This document shows, one piece after another, positions 43,626 through 51,402 of a stretch of DNA of 64,000 nt. Position 1 is the first letter of the stretch, and every line of letters begins with the position of its first letter. Source of the DNA: Blautia hominis (GTDB lineage: Bacteria > Bacillota > Clostridia > Lachnospirales > Lachnospiraceae); the NCBI GenBank assembly GCA_002270465.1, contig NQOF01000002.1, forward strand, positions 434,001 through 498,000, given 5' to 3'. Under the pieces are notes generated by a model, which saw only the letters and a program-made list of their open reading frames with translations, had not been told where the DNA came from and ran no database searches. Made by a program: the position numbers and the translations under genes.

Positions 43626-44453
43626 ATGAGTACAACGTGCAGAGTATGCATGCATCACTGCAGGCTGGAAGAGGGAAAGACAGGAAGATGCAGGGCAAGA
43701 AAAAATGTGGAAGGCAAAATAGAGTCTGTCAATTACGGAATGTGTACGGCTCTTGCGCTGGATCCGGTGGAAAAGAAACCGCTGCAGAGGTTCTGTCCCG
43801 GAAAAATGGTTCTATCAGTGGGCAGTTTTGGTTGTAATTTGTCCTGCCCGTTTTGTCAGAATCATGAAATTTCCATGTGTGGGGAGAAGGCGCTTCGCTG
43901 TGAATATTTCAGCCCTAAGGAACTGGCCCAACAGGCAGAAAAGCTGAAGGCACGGGGAAATCTTGGTGTTGCATTTACATATAATGAGCCTCTTGTGGGA
44001 TATGAGTATGTGCGGGATACTGCCAGGGAGGTGAGAAGAAGAGGAATGAAAACGATCCTTGTCACCAATGGGGCATTTACAGAAGAGACAGAGGAAGCCG
44101 TGCTGCCTTATATAGATGCTATGAATATTGATCTGAAAGGCTTTACAGAGGCATATTACAAAAAGCTAGGGGGCGATTTGGAAACGGTGAAGGCATTTAT
44201 AGCAAAGGCTGCCAGAGTATGTCATGTGGAGCTTACAACACTTGTGGTTCCGGGAGAAAATGACTCTGCCGGGGAAATACAGGAACTGGCTGAGTGGGTG
44301 GCATCTGTGGATTACGAGATTCCGCTGCATGTGACCAGATTTTTTCCAAGGTGGAGAATGACGGACCAAAAGGCAACGGAAGTGGAAGCTGTATACCGCC
44401 TGGCCGGGGAGGCAGGCAAGTATCTGAAATACGTTTATACAGGTAACTGCTGA
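43626..44453 (+). CDS. amrS: AmmeMemoRadiSam system radical SAM enzyme
   Basis: 275 residues. The radical SAM triad is in FGCNLSCPFCQNHEIS (CxxxCxxC); N-terminal cysteines CRVCMHHCRL and GRCRAR add further possible cluster ligands. The pyruvate-formate-lyase-activase-like fold is shown by FTYNEPLVGYEYV, ILVTNGAFTEE and NIDLKGFTEAYY. It follows the AMMECR1 fusion gene by 29 nt and is its expected partner. The true substrate is unknown. Confidence 0.9.
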   Translation: MSTTCRVCMHHCRLEEGKTGRCRARKNVEGKIESVNYGMCTALALDPVEKKPLQRFCPGKMVLSVGSFGCNLSCPFCQNHEISMCGEKALRCEYFSPKELAQQAEKLKARGNLGVAFTYNEPLVGYEYVRDTAREVRRRGMKTILVTNGAFTEETEEAVLPYIDAMNIDLKGFTEAYYKKLGGDLETVKAFIAKAARVCHVELTTLVVPGENDSAGEIQELAEWVASVDYEIPLHVTRFFPRWRMTDQKATEVEAVYRLAGEAGKYLKYVYTGNC

Positions 44454-44530
44454 GGGGGACTTTGCTGCCTGCCTCGTCGGCTTCCGCGGGCTTACTGTCC
44501 ATAACAATAGAATGTGTGCAAAGGCGTTTT

Positions 44531-45289
44531 CTATTGCTGGAATTCAGGCATATGTTTCCGGTACCAGATTGGGAGCATATTGCGCTGGCAGCGGGGATTT
44601 TTGCGCTGTTCGATGCCGATGGTCTGAAAAAAGGATTTCCAGAGGCCAACATATGGGTCGAAGCGGTCTTTTGAGGCTTCCATGTAGGTAAGTTCTTCAG
44701 GTGATACAGGGGTTAGGAAGTAGTCGCTGTCGGCAGGATGTACAACAGACAGCATCCGTGTCTTGTCCACGATCATCCAGTGCTCTGAGGGCATACGGTC
44801 TTCAAAGTTGGGAGCAAGGATGGTGAGAACATTACATTTTGGTTCAATGATGGACAACAGAATCTGGTTTTTCAGCCGGGAGAAACGGACGAATTCCCGA
44901 AACAGGTGTGCTTCATTGGCTACTTTGCGGTTTAGTTCAAAGAGGGCGGAAACGGCGGGATCGCCCAGCATCTGGGAAGTTTTTTCTTTGTAAACAAAGC
45001 CCAGGATCATGTAACGGTAGATGATGTCCAGCTTGTCGGGATGGTACGACATGGCGGCACGGTAGATGTCATGGTAGGATTTTTCGGAGATTTTCTGCTG
45101 GATGGAACGGATCACTTTTTGGACTTTTTCTTCATCGGGGTCTATGTGGCGGTACTCACAGAAAAGCTCCGGGGACCAGATGGGTTCGGTCCGGAGTTTT
45201 ATGTTGCTGTGGCCCAGACGGGCGGACCAGGCGTCGTAGATGCAGGTCATCATGGATTCAAAGGTGTCTTGGCAGGTGAATATTACCAT
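44531..45289 (-). CDS. TIGR03915-family putative DNA metabolism protein (DUF4130)
   Basis: 252 residues. Features are the family opening FTCQDTFESMMTCIYDAWSA, a middle DKLDIIYRYMILGF, and the C-terminal DUF4130 block with HWMIVDKTRMLSVVHP and YVGLWKSFFQTIGIEQRKN. It is found with a radical SAM/helix-hairpin-helix protein (TIGR03916) and, in some proteins, fused to uracil-DNA glycosylase, hence a predicted DNA repair role. The partner gene lies upstream on the same strand, but 337 nt with a large palindrome separate them. GGAG is 9 nt before the ATG. Confidence 0.87.
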   Translation of the reverse strand: MVIFTCQDTFESMMTCIYDAWSARLGHSNIKLRTEPIWSPELFCEYRHIDPDEEKVQKVIRSIQQKISEKSYHDIYRAAMSYHPDKLDIIYRYMILGFVYKEKTSQMLGDPAVSALFELNRKVANEAHLFREFVRFSRLKNQILLSIIEPKCNVLTILAPNFEDRMPSEHWMIVDKTRMLSVVHPADSDYFLTPVSPEELTYMEASKDRFDPYVGLWKSFFQTIGIEQRKNPRCQRNMLPIWYRKHMPEFQQ

Positions 45290-45329
45290 GTGGGTGGGCT
45301 CCTTTCAAGTGTTTATAAGGGGGGCGGGT

Positions 45330-45537
45330 GGGAAACTCGGGTGGGAGAGGCCAGGGGCGCCGTGTCTGCGGTGAGCGAAGGGTTCCGCTGGTCCGGAGCT
45401 AACCTGCTGCCATTCACTAAGTTCATCGCCAATGGGCTCTTCACTAAGTGACTGGCGCAGGTGGATCTCCGGGCCGCTCCACTGTACATCGCTTACCGCA
45501 GACACGGCGCCCCTGGCCTCTCCCACCCGAGTTTCCC
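45330..45537. repeat. 208-nt long palindromic element
   Basis: The outer 49 nt (45330-45378) and the last 49 nt (45489-45537) are inverted repeats with a single difference (G-U in RNA). The arms begin GGGAAACTCGGGTGGGAGAG. The inner 110 nt continue as an imperfect palindrome (GTCCGGAG/CTCCGGGC, CCTGC/GCAGG, TTCACTAAG/ACTAAGTGA). It is GC-rich, lies between two minus-strand genes likely once adjacent, and holds no credible gene. A MITE-like or hairpin mobile element is likely; no transposase is near. Confidence 0.75.
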
Positions 45538-45562
45538 TGGGTATTGGCGGTTGAACGGTGTG

Positions 45563-45622
45563 AAAAAGATAAAAAATAAAAAGATAAAATACAAAAAGAT
45601 AAAAAATAAAAAGCAAAATAAA
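45563..45622. repeat. A-rich tandem repeat, two 30-bp units
   Basis: Two units beginning AAAAAGATAAAAAATAAAAA (45563-45592 and 45593-45622) differ at a few positions. It is downstream of the TIGR03916 stop on the minus strand, where the RNA would be U-rich (TTTTTATC repeats). It lies between the palindrome and the gene end. Confidence 0.7.
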
Positions 45623-45626
45623 AAGA

Positions 45627-47267
45627 TTATAATTGGCCGCTTAGGGTTTTTAGGGGGTCTTCGGGGGCGGGGGTGGTTAGGTTTAGGTCGTCGAAGAGGG
45701 AGAGCTGGCGGTAGGTTTGGGGGTGGTCCAGGGACCAGGTGGTCTTTTGGTCGGTGCAGGTGAGCTGGCGGGTGATGAAGTCCTCTTCGATGGGGGTGCG
45801 GTAGAGCATTTTACCGCTGCAGGTGATGAAGTATTGGGCGCGTTTTAGGACGACGCCCAGTTTTTTTAGGGCTGGGAAATCCAGACGGTTGGTCCGGCGG
45901 GCCTGGACAATCCGATAGGCGGATTTGTTGCCCAGGCCGGGGACTTTCAGCAGGTCTTCGTAAGATGCAGTCTGGATCTCAATGGGAAACAGTTCCAGGT
46001 GGCGCAGAGCCCAGTCGCACTTGGGATCCAGGAGGATGTTGAAGTTTGGGCGGCCGGGGTCTAAAAGGTCCTCTGCATGGAAACCGTAAAAACGCAGAAG
46101 CCAGTCTGCCTGGTACAGACGGTGTTCTCTTAGGAGGGGCGGGGCTGTGTCCAGGGAGGGAAGGCTGGAGTCTTCGTTCAGCGGAACATAAGCGGAAAAG
46201 AAGACTCGTTTTAAATCAAACTGCTGATACAGGGATTGGGTCACCTGCAAGAGCTGGTAGTCGTTTTCCGGGGTGGCGCCGATGATCATCTGGGTGCTCT
46301 GGCCTGCAGGGACAAAGGAGCGGCTTTGGGCCGCAGGCAAGGCGGGGGCGTCCTGGCGGAAATAGAAGGACGGACTTCCCGCAAAGGAAGAGGGCGCGGT
46401 CATGTTCCGGGAGTCGGAAGGGCGGATGACGGAGGAAGTTACCGTGGTTTCCGTATTTCCTGACAGGGGTGAAGGCGCAGGGGTGGCGGAATGCGGACCG
46501 CCAGAGGCCAGAGGACCGTTTAAGGTTCCGGAGCGGGAAGTGCCGGTGATGGTGTCCTGCGTTTCTTTTTTTGCTTTGAAGATGGAATTGGGGAGGTAGC
46601 GGTTGGCGCTGCTTCGTTCCATCTGGGCAGACTTGCCGATGGAGAGGCGGTAGTCTGTGATGCCGTGCTGAATCTGCTTTATGGGTTTTAGTATGTTTTC
46701 ATGGCTTTTTCCGGGAGCCAGGGCCTGGAGAGACTCTCTGGTGGGTAGTTCCATGTTGACACTCATGCGGTCAGCCAGATAGCCGATCTGTTCGATGATC
46801 TCCGGGGCGGCTCCGGGTACAGCTTTGGCGTGGATATAGCCGCGGAAATGGTATTTGGTGCGCAGCAGATAAAGGCTCCGGTACATAAGCTCCATCGTGT
46901 AGGTGGGATTCTTTACTACGCCGGAGCTGAGGAAGAGGCCTTCTATATAGTTTCTTTTATAAAATTCCACGGTGAGGCTGCAGATTTCGTCCGGGGTGAA
47001 GGTGGTGCGTACCTTATCGTTGGAGCGGCGGTTCAGACAGTATTTGCAGTCATAGATGCACTCATTGGATAATAGTATTTTTAAAAGGGAGATACAGCGT
47101 CCGTCGGAGGCAAAGCTGTGGCAGATGCCGGCAGCTACGGAATTGCCCAGACTGCCCTTTTCCCCGCGGCGGTCAGAGCCGCTGGAGGTACAGGCCACAT
47201 CGTATTTGGCTGCATCGGATAATATTTTCAATTTTTCTTCCAGAGTCAGGGATGATGATAAGTACAT
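45627..47267 (-). CDS. TIGR03916-family radical SAM protein with helix-hairpin-helix motif
   Basis: 546 residues. It opens LSSSLTLEEKLKILSDAAKY, has the radical SAM triad in CIYDCKYCLNRRS, and a C-terminal helix-hairpin-helix LLKVPGLGNKSAYRIVQARR. A SAM domain with DNA-binding HhH suggests a DNA lesion or modification enzyme. At residues about 214-316 a Ser/Thr/Pro/Gly/Ala-rich stretch interrupts the otherwise conserved order before AGQSTQMIIGATPENDY; most relatives are about 100 residues shorter. The reading frame is intact through it. ATG 47267 with AAGGA upstream is preferred over an in-frame ATG at 47321. Confidence 0.87.
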   Translation of the reverse strand: MYLSSSLTLEEKLKILSDAAKYDVACTSSGSDRRGEKGSLGNSVAAGICHSFASDGRCISLLKILLSNECIYDCKYCLNRRSNDKVRTTFTPDEICSLTVEFYKRNYIEGLFLSSGVVKNPTYTMELMYRSLYLLRTKYHFRGYIHAKAVPGAAPEIIEQIGYLADRMSVNMELPTRESLQALAPGKSHENILKPIKQIQHGITDYRLSIGKSAQMERSSANRYLPNSIFKAKKETQDTITGTSRSGTLNGPLASGGPHSATPAPSPLSGNTETTVTSSVIRPSDSRNMTAPSSFAGSPSFYFRQDAPALPAAQSRSFVPAGQSTQMIIGATPENDYQLLQVTQSLYQQFDLKRVFFSAYVPLNEDSSLPSLDTAPPLLREHRLYQADWLLRFYGFHAEDLLDPGRPNFNILLDPKCDWALRHLELFPIEIQTASYEDLLKVPGLGNKSAYRIVQARRTNRLDFPALKKLGVVLKRAQYFITCSGKMLYRTPIEEDFITRQLTCTDQKTTWSLDHPQTYRQLSLFDDLNLTTPAPEDPLKTLSGQL

Positions 47268-47350
47268 AGTGATCAAATCCTTCCGAATATATGTTCTGAT
47301 TACAGAATAACACAGCGGCAAAAAAGTGTCAAGAACAAATGTTCGATATC

Positions 47351-47461
47351 GAAAATCCCGAGGCAGCCGGCGCGATTTGGGGCAGAACGCTCCATATCTG
47401 TGTATCGCGAAGCTTGTTACTGTTTACAGAACTGCGTTTTTTGCTGGCTGTGAATAGTAAC
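47351..47461 (+). repeat. Dispersed element family B, copy B1
   Basis: About 111 nt from GAAAATCCCGAGGCAGCC to GGCTGTGAATAGTAAC. It matches the complement of 59867-59978 almost throughout. A hairpin GTTACTGTTTACAG / CTGTGAATAGTAAC pairs fully when G-U is allowed. A degenerate duplicate of the distal half follows at about 47478-47513 (ACTGCGTTTTTTC, CTGTGACAGTAAC). The left end differs from copy B2 and is preceded by the palindrome TTCGATATCGAA. It occupies the 319-nt gap before spoIVA together with the SigmaE-like promoter. Confidence 0.78.
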
Positions 47462-47530
47462 GCTTTTTGTTCTTGTTCGCGGTACTGCGTTTTTTCAGGG
47501 CTGTGACAGTAACGTTTTTTGAAAGAAAGG

Positions 47531-47559
47531 GAATATCTGAGGGGCCGGGAGCATATAAT
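47531..47559 (+). promoter_or_regulatory. SigmaE-like promoter of spoIVA
   Basis: GAATATCT, a 13-bp spacer and CATATAAT, close to the SigmaE consensus (ATATT-type -35, CATACAAT-type -10). It ends 27 nt before the spoIVA ATG. spoIVA is under SigmaE in studied Bacillus and clostridia, so expression in the mother cell is expected. Confidence 0.65.
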
Positions 47560-47586
47560 TTAGCAGTACGATAAGGGGGTATTTTC

Positions 47587-49056
47587 ATGGATACATATAA
47601 CATTTATAAAGACATACAAGCCCGCACCAGAGGAGAAATTTACATAGGGGTAGTGGGACCGGTACGGACGGGAAAGTCCACGTTCGTCCGCCGCTTTATG
47701 GAGCTGGCGGCACTGCCCAACATGGAAGAGACAGCACAGAAAGAGGTAAGGGACCAGCTTCCTTTGAGCGGTTCCGGAAAACTGATCACCACGGTGGAGC
47801 CAAAATTCATTCCAAAAGATGCCGCTAAAATTAAGATCGGTGATGATGTGACTGCGAAAATACGTCTTATCGACTGTGTGGGGTATATGGTGCCCGATGC
47901 AGCAGGAAACATGGAGGACGGCAAGGAGCGTATGGTGAAGACGCCCTGGTTCGGCTATGAGATACCTTTCCATCAGGCAGCGGAGACAGGCACAAAAAAG
48001 GTGATCGAGGAGCACTCCAACATCGGCCTGGTCATCACATGTGACGGCTCTTTTGGAGAGATTCCCAGGAATAATTACATAGAGAGTGAGGAGAAAACCG
48101 TTGCGGAGCTTAAAAAAGCGGGAAAGCCGTTTTTGATCCTGGTAAATTCCCAGAAGCCCTACAAGGAGGAGACACTTGCTCTGTGTGAGGAGCTGAAACA
48201 GAAGTACCAGGCAGGTGTCCTCAGTGTAAACTGTGAGCAGCTGCGCAGGGACGACGTGACAAGGATCATGGAAAAGGTGTTATATGAGTTCCCTATTGTG
48301 CAGATGGAATTTTTTATTCCGAAATGGGTGGAGATCCTTCCCACAGACCATTACCTGAAGGCAGAACTGTTAAGCTGTATCCGGGAACTTATGGGAAAGA
48401 TGAAATATGTGAAGGATGCCACCAGGGATAAGATGGTCCTCAAGTCCCAGTATGTGCGCAATCTGGTACCGGAAGCCCTGGATCTGTCCACCGGCAAAGT
48501 GCGGATACGGGTGGATATGGATGAGAACTGGTATTATGCAGTTCTAAGTGAAATGACCGGAGTTTCTATTTCAGATGAGTATGAGCTGATCCACACCATG
48601 CAGGAGCTGGCTAAGATGAAGGAAGAATATGTGAAGGTGCGTGAAGCAATCTCCTCTGTCAGGGGGAAAGGCTACGGTGTGGTGACCCCAGATAAATCGG
48701 AGATCAGGCTGGAAGAGCCCATGGTTATCAAACAGGGCAGCAAATACGGCGTGAAGATCAAGTCAGTCAGCCCGTCCATCCATATGATACGGGCCAATAT
48801 TGAGACAGAGATCGCACCCATCGTGGGTAGTGAGGAGCAGGCAAAAGATCTGATCGAATATATCAAGACCAGTGATGAGCGGCAGGAGAGCATCTGGCAG
48901 ACCAATATTTTTGGCAAATCCATCGGACAGCTGGTGGAGGACGGCATTCACACCAAGCTGGTACAGATCAGTGATGAAAGCCAGGTAAAACTCCAGGATA
49001 CCATGCAGAAAATTGTCAATGACAGCAAAGGCGGGCTGGTCTGCATCATCATCTGA
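47587..49056 (+). CDS. spoIVA: Stage IV sporulation protein A (spore coat ATPase)
   Basis: 489 residues, the usual length. The N-terminal P-loop is GPVRTGKSTFVRRFMELAA (about residues 24-42), followed by TVEPKFIPKDAA and RLIDCVGYMVPDA. The C-terminus ends GGLVCIII, the anchor-type tail of SpoIVA. It polymerises with ATP around the forespore as base of the coat. GGGGG and a SigmaE-like promoter are upstream. It is the clearest sign that the organism sporulates. Confidence 0.97.
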   Translation: MDTYNIYKDIQARTRGEIYIGVVGPVRTGKSTFVRRFMELAALPNMEETAQKEVRDQLPLSGSGKLITTVEPKFIPKDAAKIKIGDDVTAKIRLIDCVGYMVPDAAGNMEDGKERMVKTPWFGYEIPFHQAAETGTKKVIEEHSNIGLVITCDGSFGEIPRNNYIESEEKTVAELKKAGKPFLILVNSQKPYKEETLALCEELKQKYQAGVLSVNCEQLRRDDVTRIMEKVLYEFPIVQMEFFIPKWVEILPTDHYLKAELLSCIRELMGKMKYVKDATRDKMVLKSQYVRNLVPEALDLSTGKVRIRVDMDENWYYAVLSEMTGVSISDEYELIHTMQELAKMKEEYVKVREAISSVRGKGYGVVTPDKSEIRLEEPMVIKQGSKYGVKIKSVSPSIHMIRANIETEIAPIVGSEEQAKDLIEYIKTSDERQESIWQTNIFGKSIGQLVEDGIHTKLVQISDESQVKLQDTMQKIVNDSKGGLVCIII

Positions 49057-49073
49057 CAGAACTTCTTTTTACA

Positions 49074-49102
49074 TTGACTTTTCCTAGGGAAAATTATATA
49101 AT
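49074..49102 (+). promoter_or_regulatory. Promoter of the cobamide operon
   Basis: TTGACT, a 17-bp spacer and TATAAT. Transcription would start about 49109, at the beginning of the cobalamin riboswitch. Confidence 0.75.
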
Positions 49103-49109
49103 TACAACA

Positions 49110-49235
49110 GTGATTATATGACCCGGAAACGTTACGGAAGCAGGTGAAATTCCTGTGCAAGTCCGTTACTGTACAGCCAGATACGTGCGGAGCCGGAGAT
49201 GGGGACGTCTGCGGCAACCGGACAGTTCAAGACAA
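49110..49235 (+). promoter_or_regulatory. Cobalamin riboswitch
   Basis: The conserved core is seen: ACGGAAGCAGGTGAAATTCC, TGTGCAAGTCCGTTACTGT and the B12-box-like GCCAGATAC. Only three nucleotides separate ACTGT from GCCAG, so the peripheral helices of large AdoCbl riboswitches are missing and it resembles the compact class. A GC-rich hairpin region after the box could supply the kissing-loop partner. It precedes a terminator and the cbi operon, matching feedback by cobamide. The exact ends are approximate. Confidence 0.88.
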
Positions 49236-49285
49236 CAGGATAAGTGTATCATTTTTATTCTGCTGTAACCCAAAAGAGAAAAGAT

Positions 49286-49318
49286 CCGTTGTCAGTTTTC
49301 TGGCAGCGGTTTTTATTT
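49286..49318 (+). terminator. Riboswitch-linked terminator upstream of cbiD
   Basis: CCGTTGTCAG and CTGGCAGCGG (two G-U pairs) close a TTTT loop and run into TTTTTATTTTA. It lies between the riboswitch and cbiD and is the likely off-state expression platform. Confidence 0.75.
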
Positions 49319-49364
49319 TAGAAAGAAAAGCGGCAGACTTTGGCCGATTCGGAGACAAGTACAT

Positions 49365-50537
49365 ATGACACATAAGACTGGTTTGGAAGACTATTACATT
49401 ATCAGGAATAATAAGAAAATGCGTTTTGGCTACACGACCGGAACATGTGCAGCCGCGGCCTCTAAAGCTGCAGTGCAGATGCTTTTGTCAGGAGAGGAGA
49501 TCCGGGAGATCCCTTTTTTGACACCCAAAGGAATACGGCTGAATCTGGAGATCGGGCATATTGAAAAAGGGGAGGATCATGTGTCCTGCGCCGTGCGTAA
49601 GGATGCGGGAGATGATCCGGATATGACGGATGGCCTGGAGATTCTTTCCCGGGTAAGGAAAACAGGGGAAGCAAAGATCGTGCTTGACGGCGGATCCGGG
49701 GTGGGACGTGTGACAAAAAAGGGTTTGGAGCAGCCGGTCGGAAATGCGGCGATCAACAAAATACCCCGCAGTATGATCCTGAAAGCAGTGGAGGATGTCT
49801 GCTCAGAGTATGATTATGAGGGCGGCCTGGAAATCATCATAAGTGTCCCGGGAGGGGAGGAGGCAGCAAAAAAAACCTTCAACCCTAGACTTGGCATTCA
49901 GGGCGGTATCTCCATATTGGGGACCTCCGGTATTGTGGAGCCTATGAGTGAAAGCGCACTGATAAAGACCATAGAAGTGGAAATGCGCCAGCGGGTGGAA
50001 AACGGCAGCCGTTTTCTTCTGGTGACCCCCGGCAATTATGGCTCCGCATATCTGAAGGAGCATATGGACCTTCCCCTTGAGGAAGCCATGAAATGCAGCA
50101 ACTACGTGGGTGAGACGATTGACATGGCAGTTTCTATGGGAGTGGAAGGCATTCTTTTTGTATCCCATATCGGAAAATTCGTAAAAGTGGCAGCAGGTAT
50201 CATGAACACCCATTCCCGCTGCGCGGATGCCAGAGCCGAGGTTTTGGCCTCCAATGCCATGCGTGCAGGAATATCCGCTTCTGCGGCGCTTAAAATTTTA
50301 AATACAGTCACTACGGATGAGGCCTTGGTCCTTATTGAAAGAGAAGGAAAACTACAGGAGACCATAAAGGAGATAACAGACAGGATCTCTTATTATCTGC
50401 ATCATCGTGCATACGACAGGATGATGTTGGGCGCTGTTATTTTTTCAAATGAATTCGGTTATCTGGGGGAGACAGAAAAGGCCGGGGAACTGACGGCGCT
50501 ACTGAGGGAACAGGATATTAAAAAAGAGAACAAGTGA
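49365..50537 (+). CDS. cbiD: Cobalt-precorrin-5B (C1)-methyltransferase
   Basis: 390 residues. CbiD signatures are RFGYTTGTCAAAASKAAVQM near the N-terminus, GDDPDMTDG, LDGGSGVGRVTKKGL, GNAAINKIPR and LLVTPGNYGSAYLKEH. It methylates C1 of cobalt-precorrin-5B with SAM in the anaerobic corrin route. It is the first gene after the riboswitch; GGAG is 10 nt before the ATG. A family A repeat separates it from cbiL. Confidence 0.96.
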   Translation: MTHKTGLEDYYIIRNNKKMRFGYTTGTCAAAASKAAVQMLLSGEEIREIPFLTPKGIRLNLEIGHIEKGEDHVSCAVRKDAGDDPDMTDGLEILSRVRKTGEAKIVLDGGSGVGRVTKKGLEQPVGNAAINKIPRSMILKAVEDVCSEYDYEGGLEIIISVPGGEEAAKKTFNPRLGIQGGISILGTSGIVEPMSESALIKTIEVEMRQRVENGSRFLLVTPGNYGSAYLKEHMDLPLEEAMKCSNYVGETIDMAVSMGVEGILFVSHIGKFVKVAAGIMNTHSRCADARAEVLASNAMRAGISASAALKILNTVTTDEALVLIEREGKLQETIKEITDRISYYLHHRAYDRMMLGAVIFSNEFGYLGETEKAGELTALLREQDIKKENK

Positions 50538-50666
50538 TAACTGTTCCGTAGGCCTGTGCATCCACTGCATTGACCGTAAGAAAGCATTCCTCCGTCAGGC
50601 AAATGCCATGGCGAAAGGCGATCCTGCATGGTTTATTGTGTGACCTTGAGGATTCCGAACAGTTAC
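50538..50666 (+). repeat. Dispersed element family A, copy A3
   Basis: 129 nt from TAACTGTTCCGTAGG to GATTCCGAACAGTTA. TAACTGTTC and GAACAGTTA pair perfectly. The core CTGTGCATCCACTGCATTGA followed by CCGTAAGAAA is shared with A1 and A2. It lies just after the cbiD stop and ends 21 nt before the cbiL ribosome site, inside the cobamide operon. Confidence 0.8.
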
Positions 50667-50700
50667 AACAAGATACTAAAAGATAAAGGAGATAGTACAG

Positions 50701-51402
50701 ATGAAAGGTATATTATTTGGATTAGGGGTGGGACCGGGAGACCCGGAACTGCTGACACTCAAAGCACTCCGCCTGATAAGGGAAAGCGAAGTCATTGCCG
50801 TGCCCGGTAATAACGTAAAGGAGAGTGTGGCTTATAAAATCGTAAAGGGCGCCTATGACGGCCTGGATGAGAAAAAACTCATTCCCGTTGCCATGCCCAT
50901 GACAAAGGACCCGAAGGTTCTGGAGGCAAATCACGACAAAGCGGCAGACGATGTGGAGGCCTGGCTGAAAGAGGGAAAAAACGTGGCCTTTCTCACCTTG
51001 GGAGATCCCACCGTGTATTCTACTTACCTCTATGTACATAAAAGGATTGTGGAGCGCGGATATAAGGCGGAGATCGTAAGCGGCATTACCTCCTTCTGTG
51101 CAGTGGCGGCCAGACTGAACATGGGGCTTGTGGAAATGGCAGAGCCTCTTCATGTGATCCCGGCCACGTATAATGCGGATACCATGGATGATATCCTGAA
51201 GCTTCCGGGCACAAAGGTGCTGATGAAGACAGGAAAGAAACTGAAACAGGTGCGGGAAAGCATACTGGAAAGCGGACAGGCAGCCGTTATGATCGAGGAC
51301 TGTGGTATGCCCACAGAAAAAATTTATGAGCGTGCAGAGGATATACCGGAACAGTCCGGTTATTATTCCCTGATCATTGCAAAAGAGAAGGAGACATTAT
51401 GA
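50701..51402 (+). CDS. cbiL: Precorrin-2 C20-methyltransferase
   Basis: 233 residues, tetrapyrrole methylase fold. It starts KGILFGLGVGPGDPELLTLK, the SAM-binding P-loop-like motif of CbiL/CobI; GNNVKESVAYKIV, TLGDPTVYSTYLYVHK and VSGITSFCAVAARL follow. It adds the C20 methyl to (cobalt-)precorrin-2. AAAGGAG precedes the ATG. The end overlaps cbiF by 4 nt. Confidence 0.95.
   Translation: MKGILFGLGVGPGDPELLTLKALRLIRESEVIAVPGNNVKESVAYKIVKGAYDGLDEKKLIPVAMPMTKDPKVLEANHDKAADDVEAWLKEGKNVAFLTLGDPTVYSTYLYVHKRIVERGYKAEIVSGITSFCAVAARLNMGLVEMAEPLHVIPATYNADTMDDILKLPGTKVLMKTGKKLKQVRESILESGQAAVMIEDCGMPTEKIYERAEDIPEQSGYYSLIIAKEKETL

Noticed and set aside
45305-45616. 103-codon minus-strand frame and similar plus-strand frames in the palindrome
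   Set aside because: Both arms encode mirror translations because of the inverted repeat, and the N-terminal part is the A-rich tract; no independent coding evidence.
45563-45622. CRISPR-like repetition
   Set aside because: Only two directly adjacent A-rich units without spacers; no cas genes.
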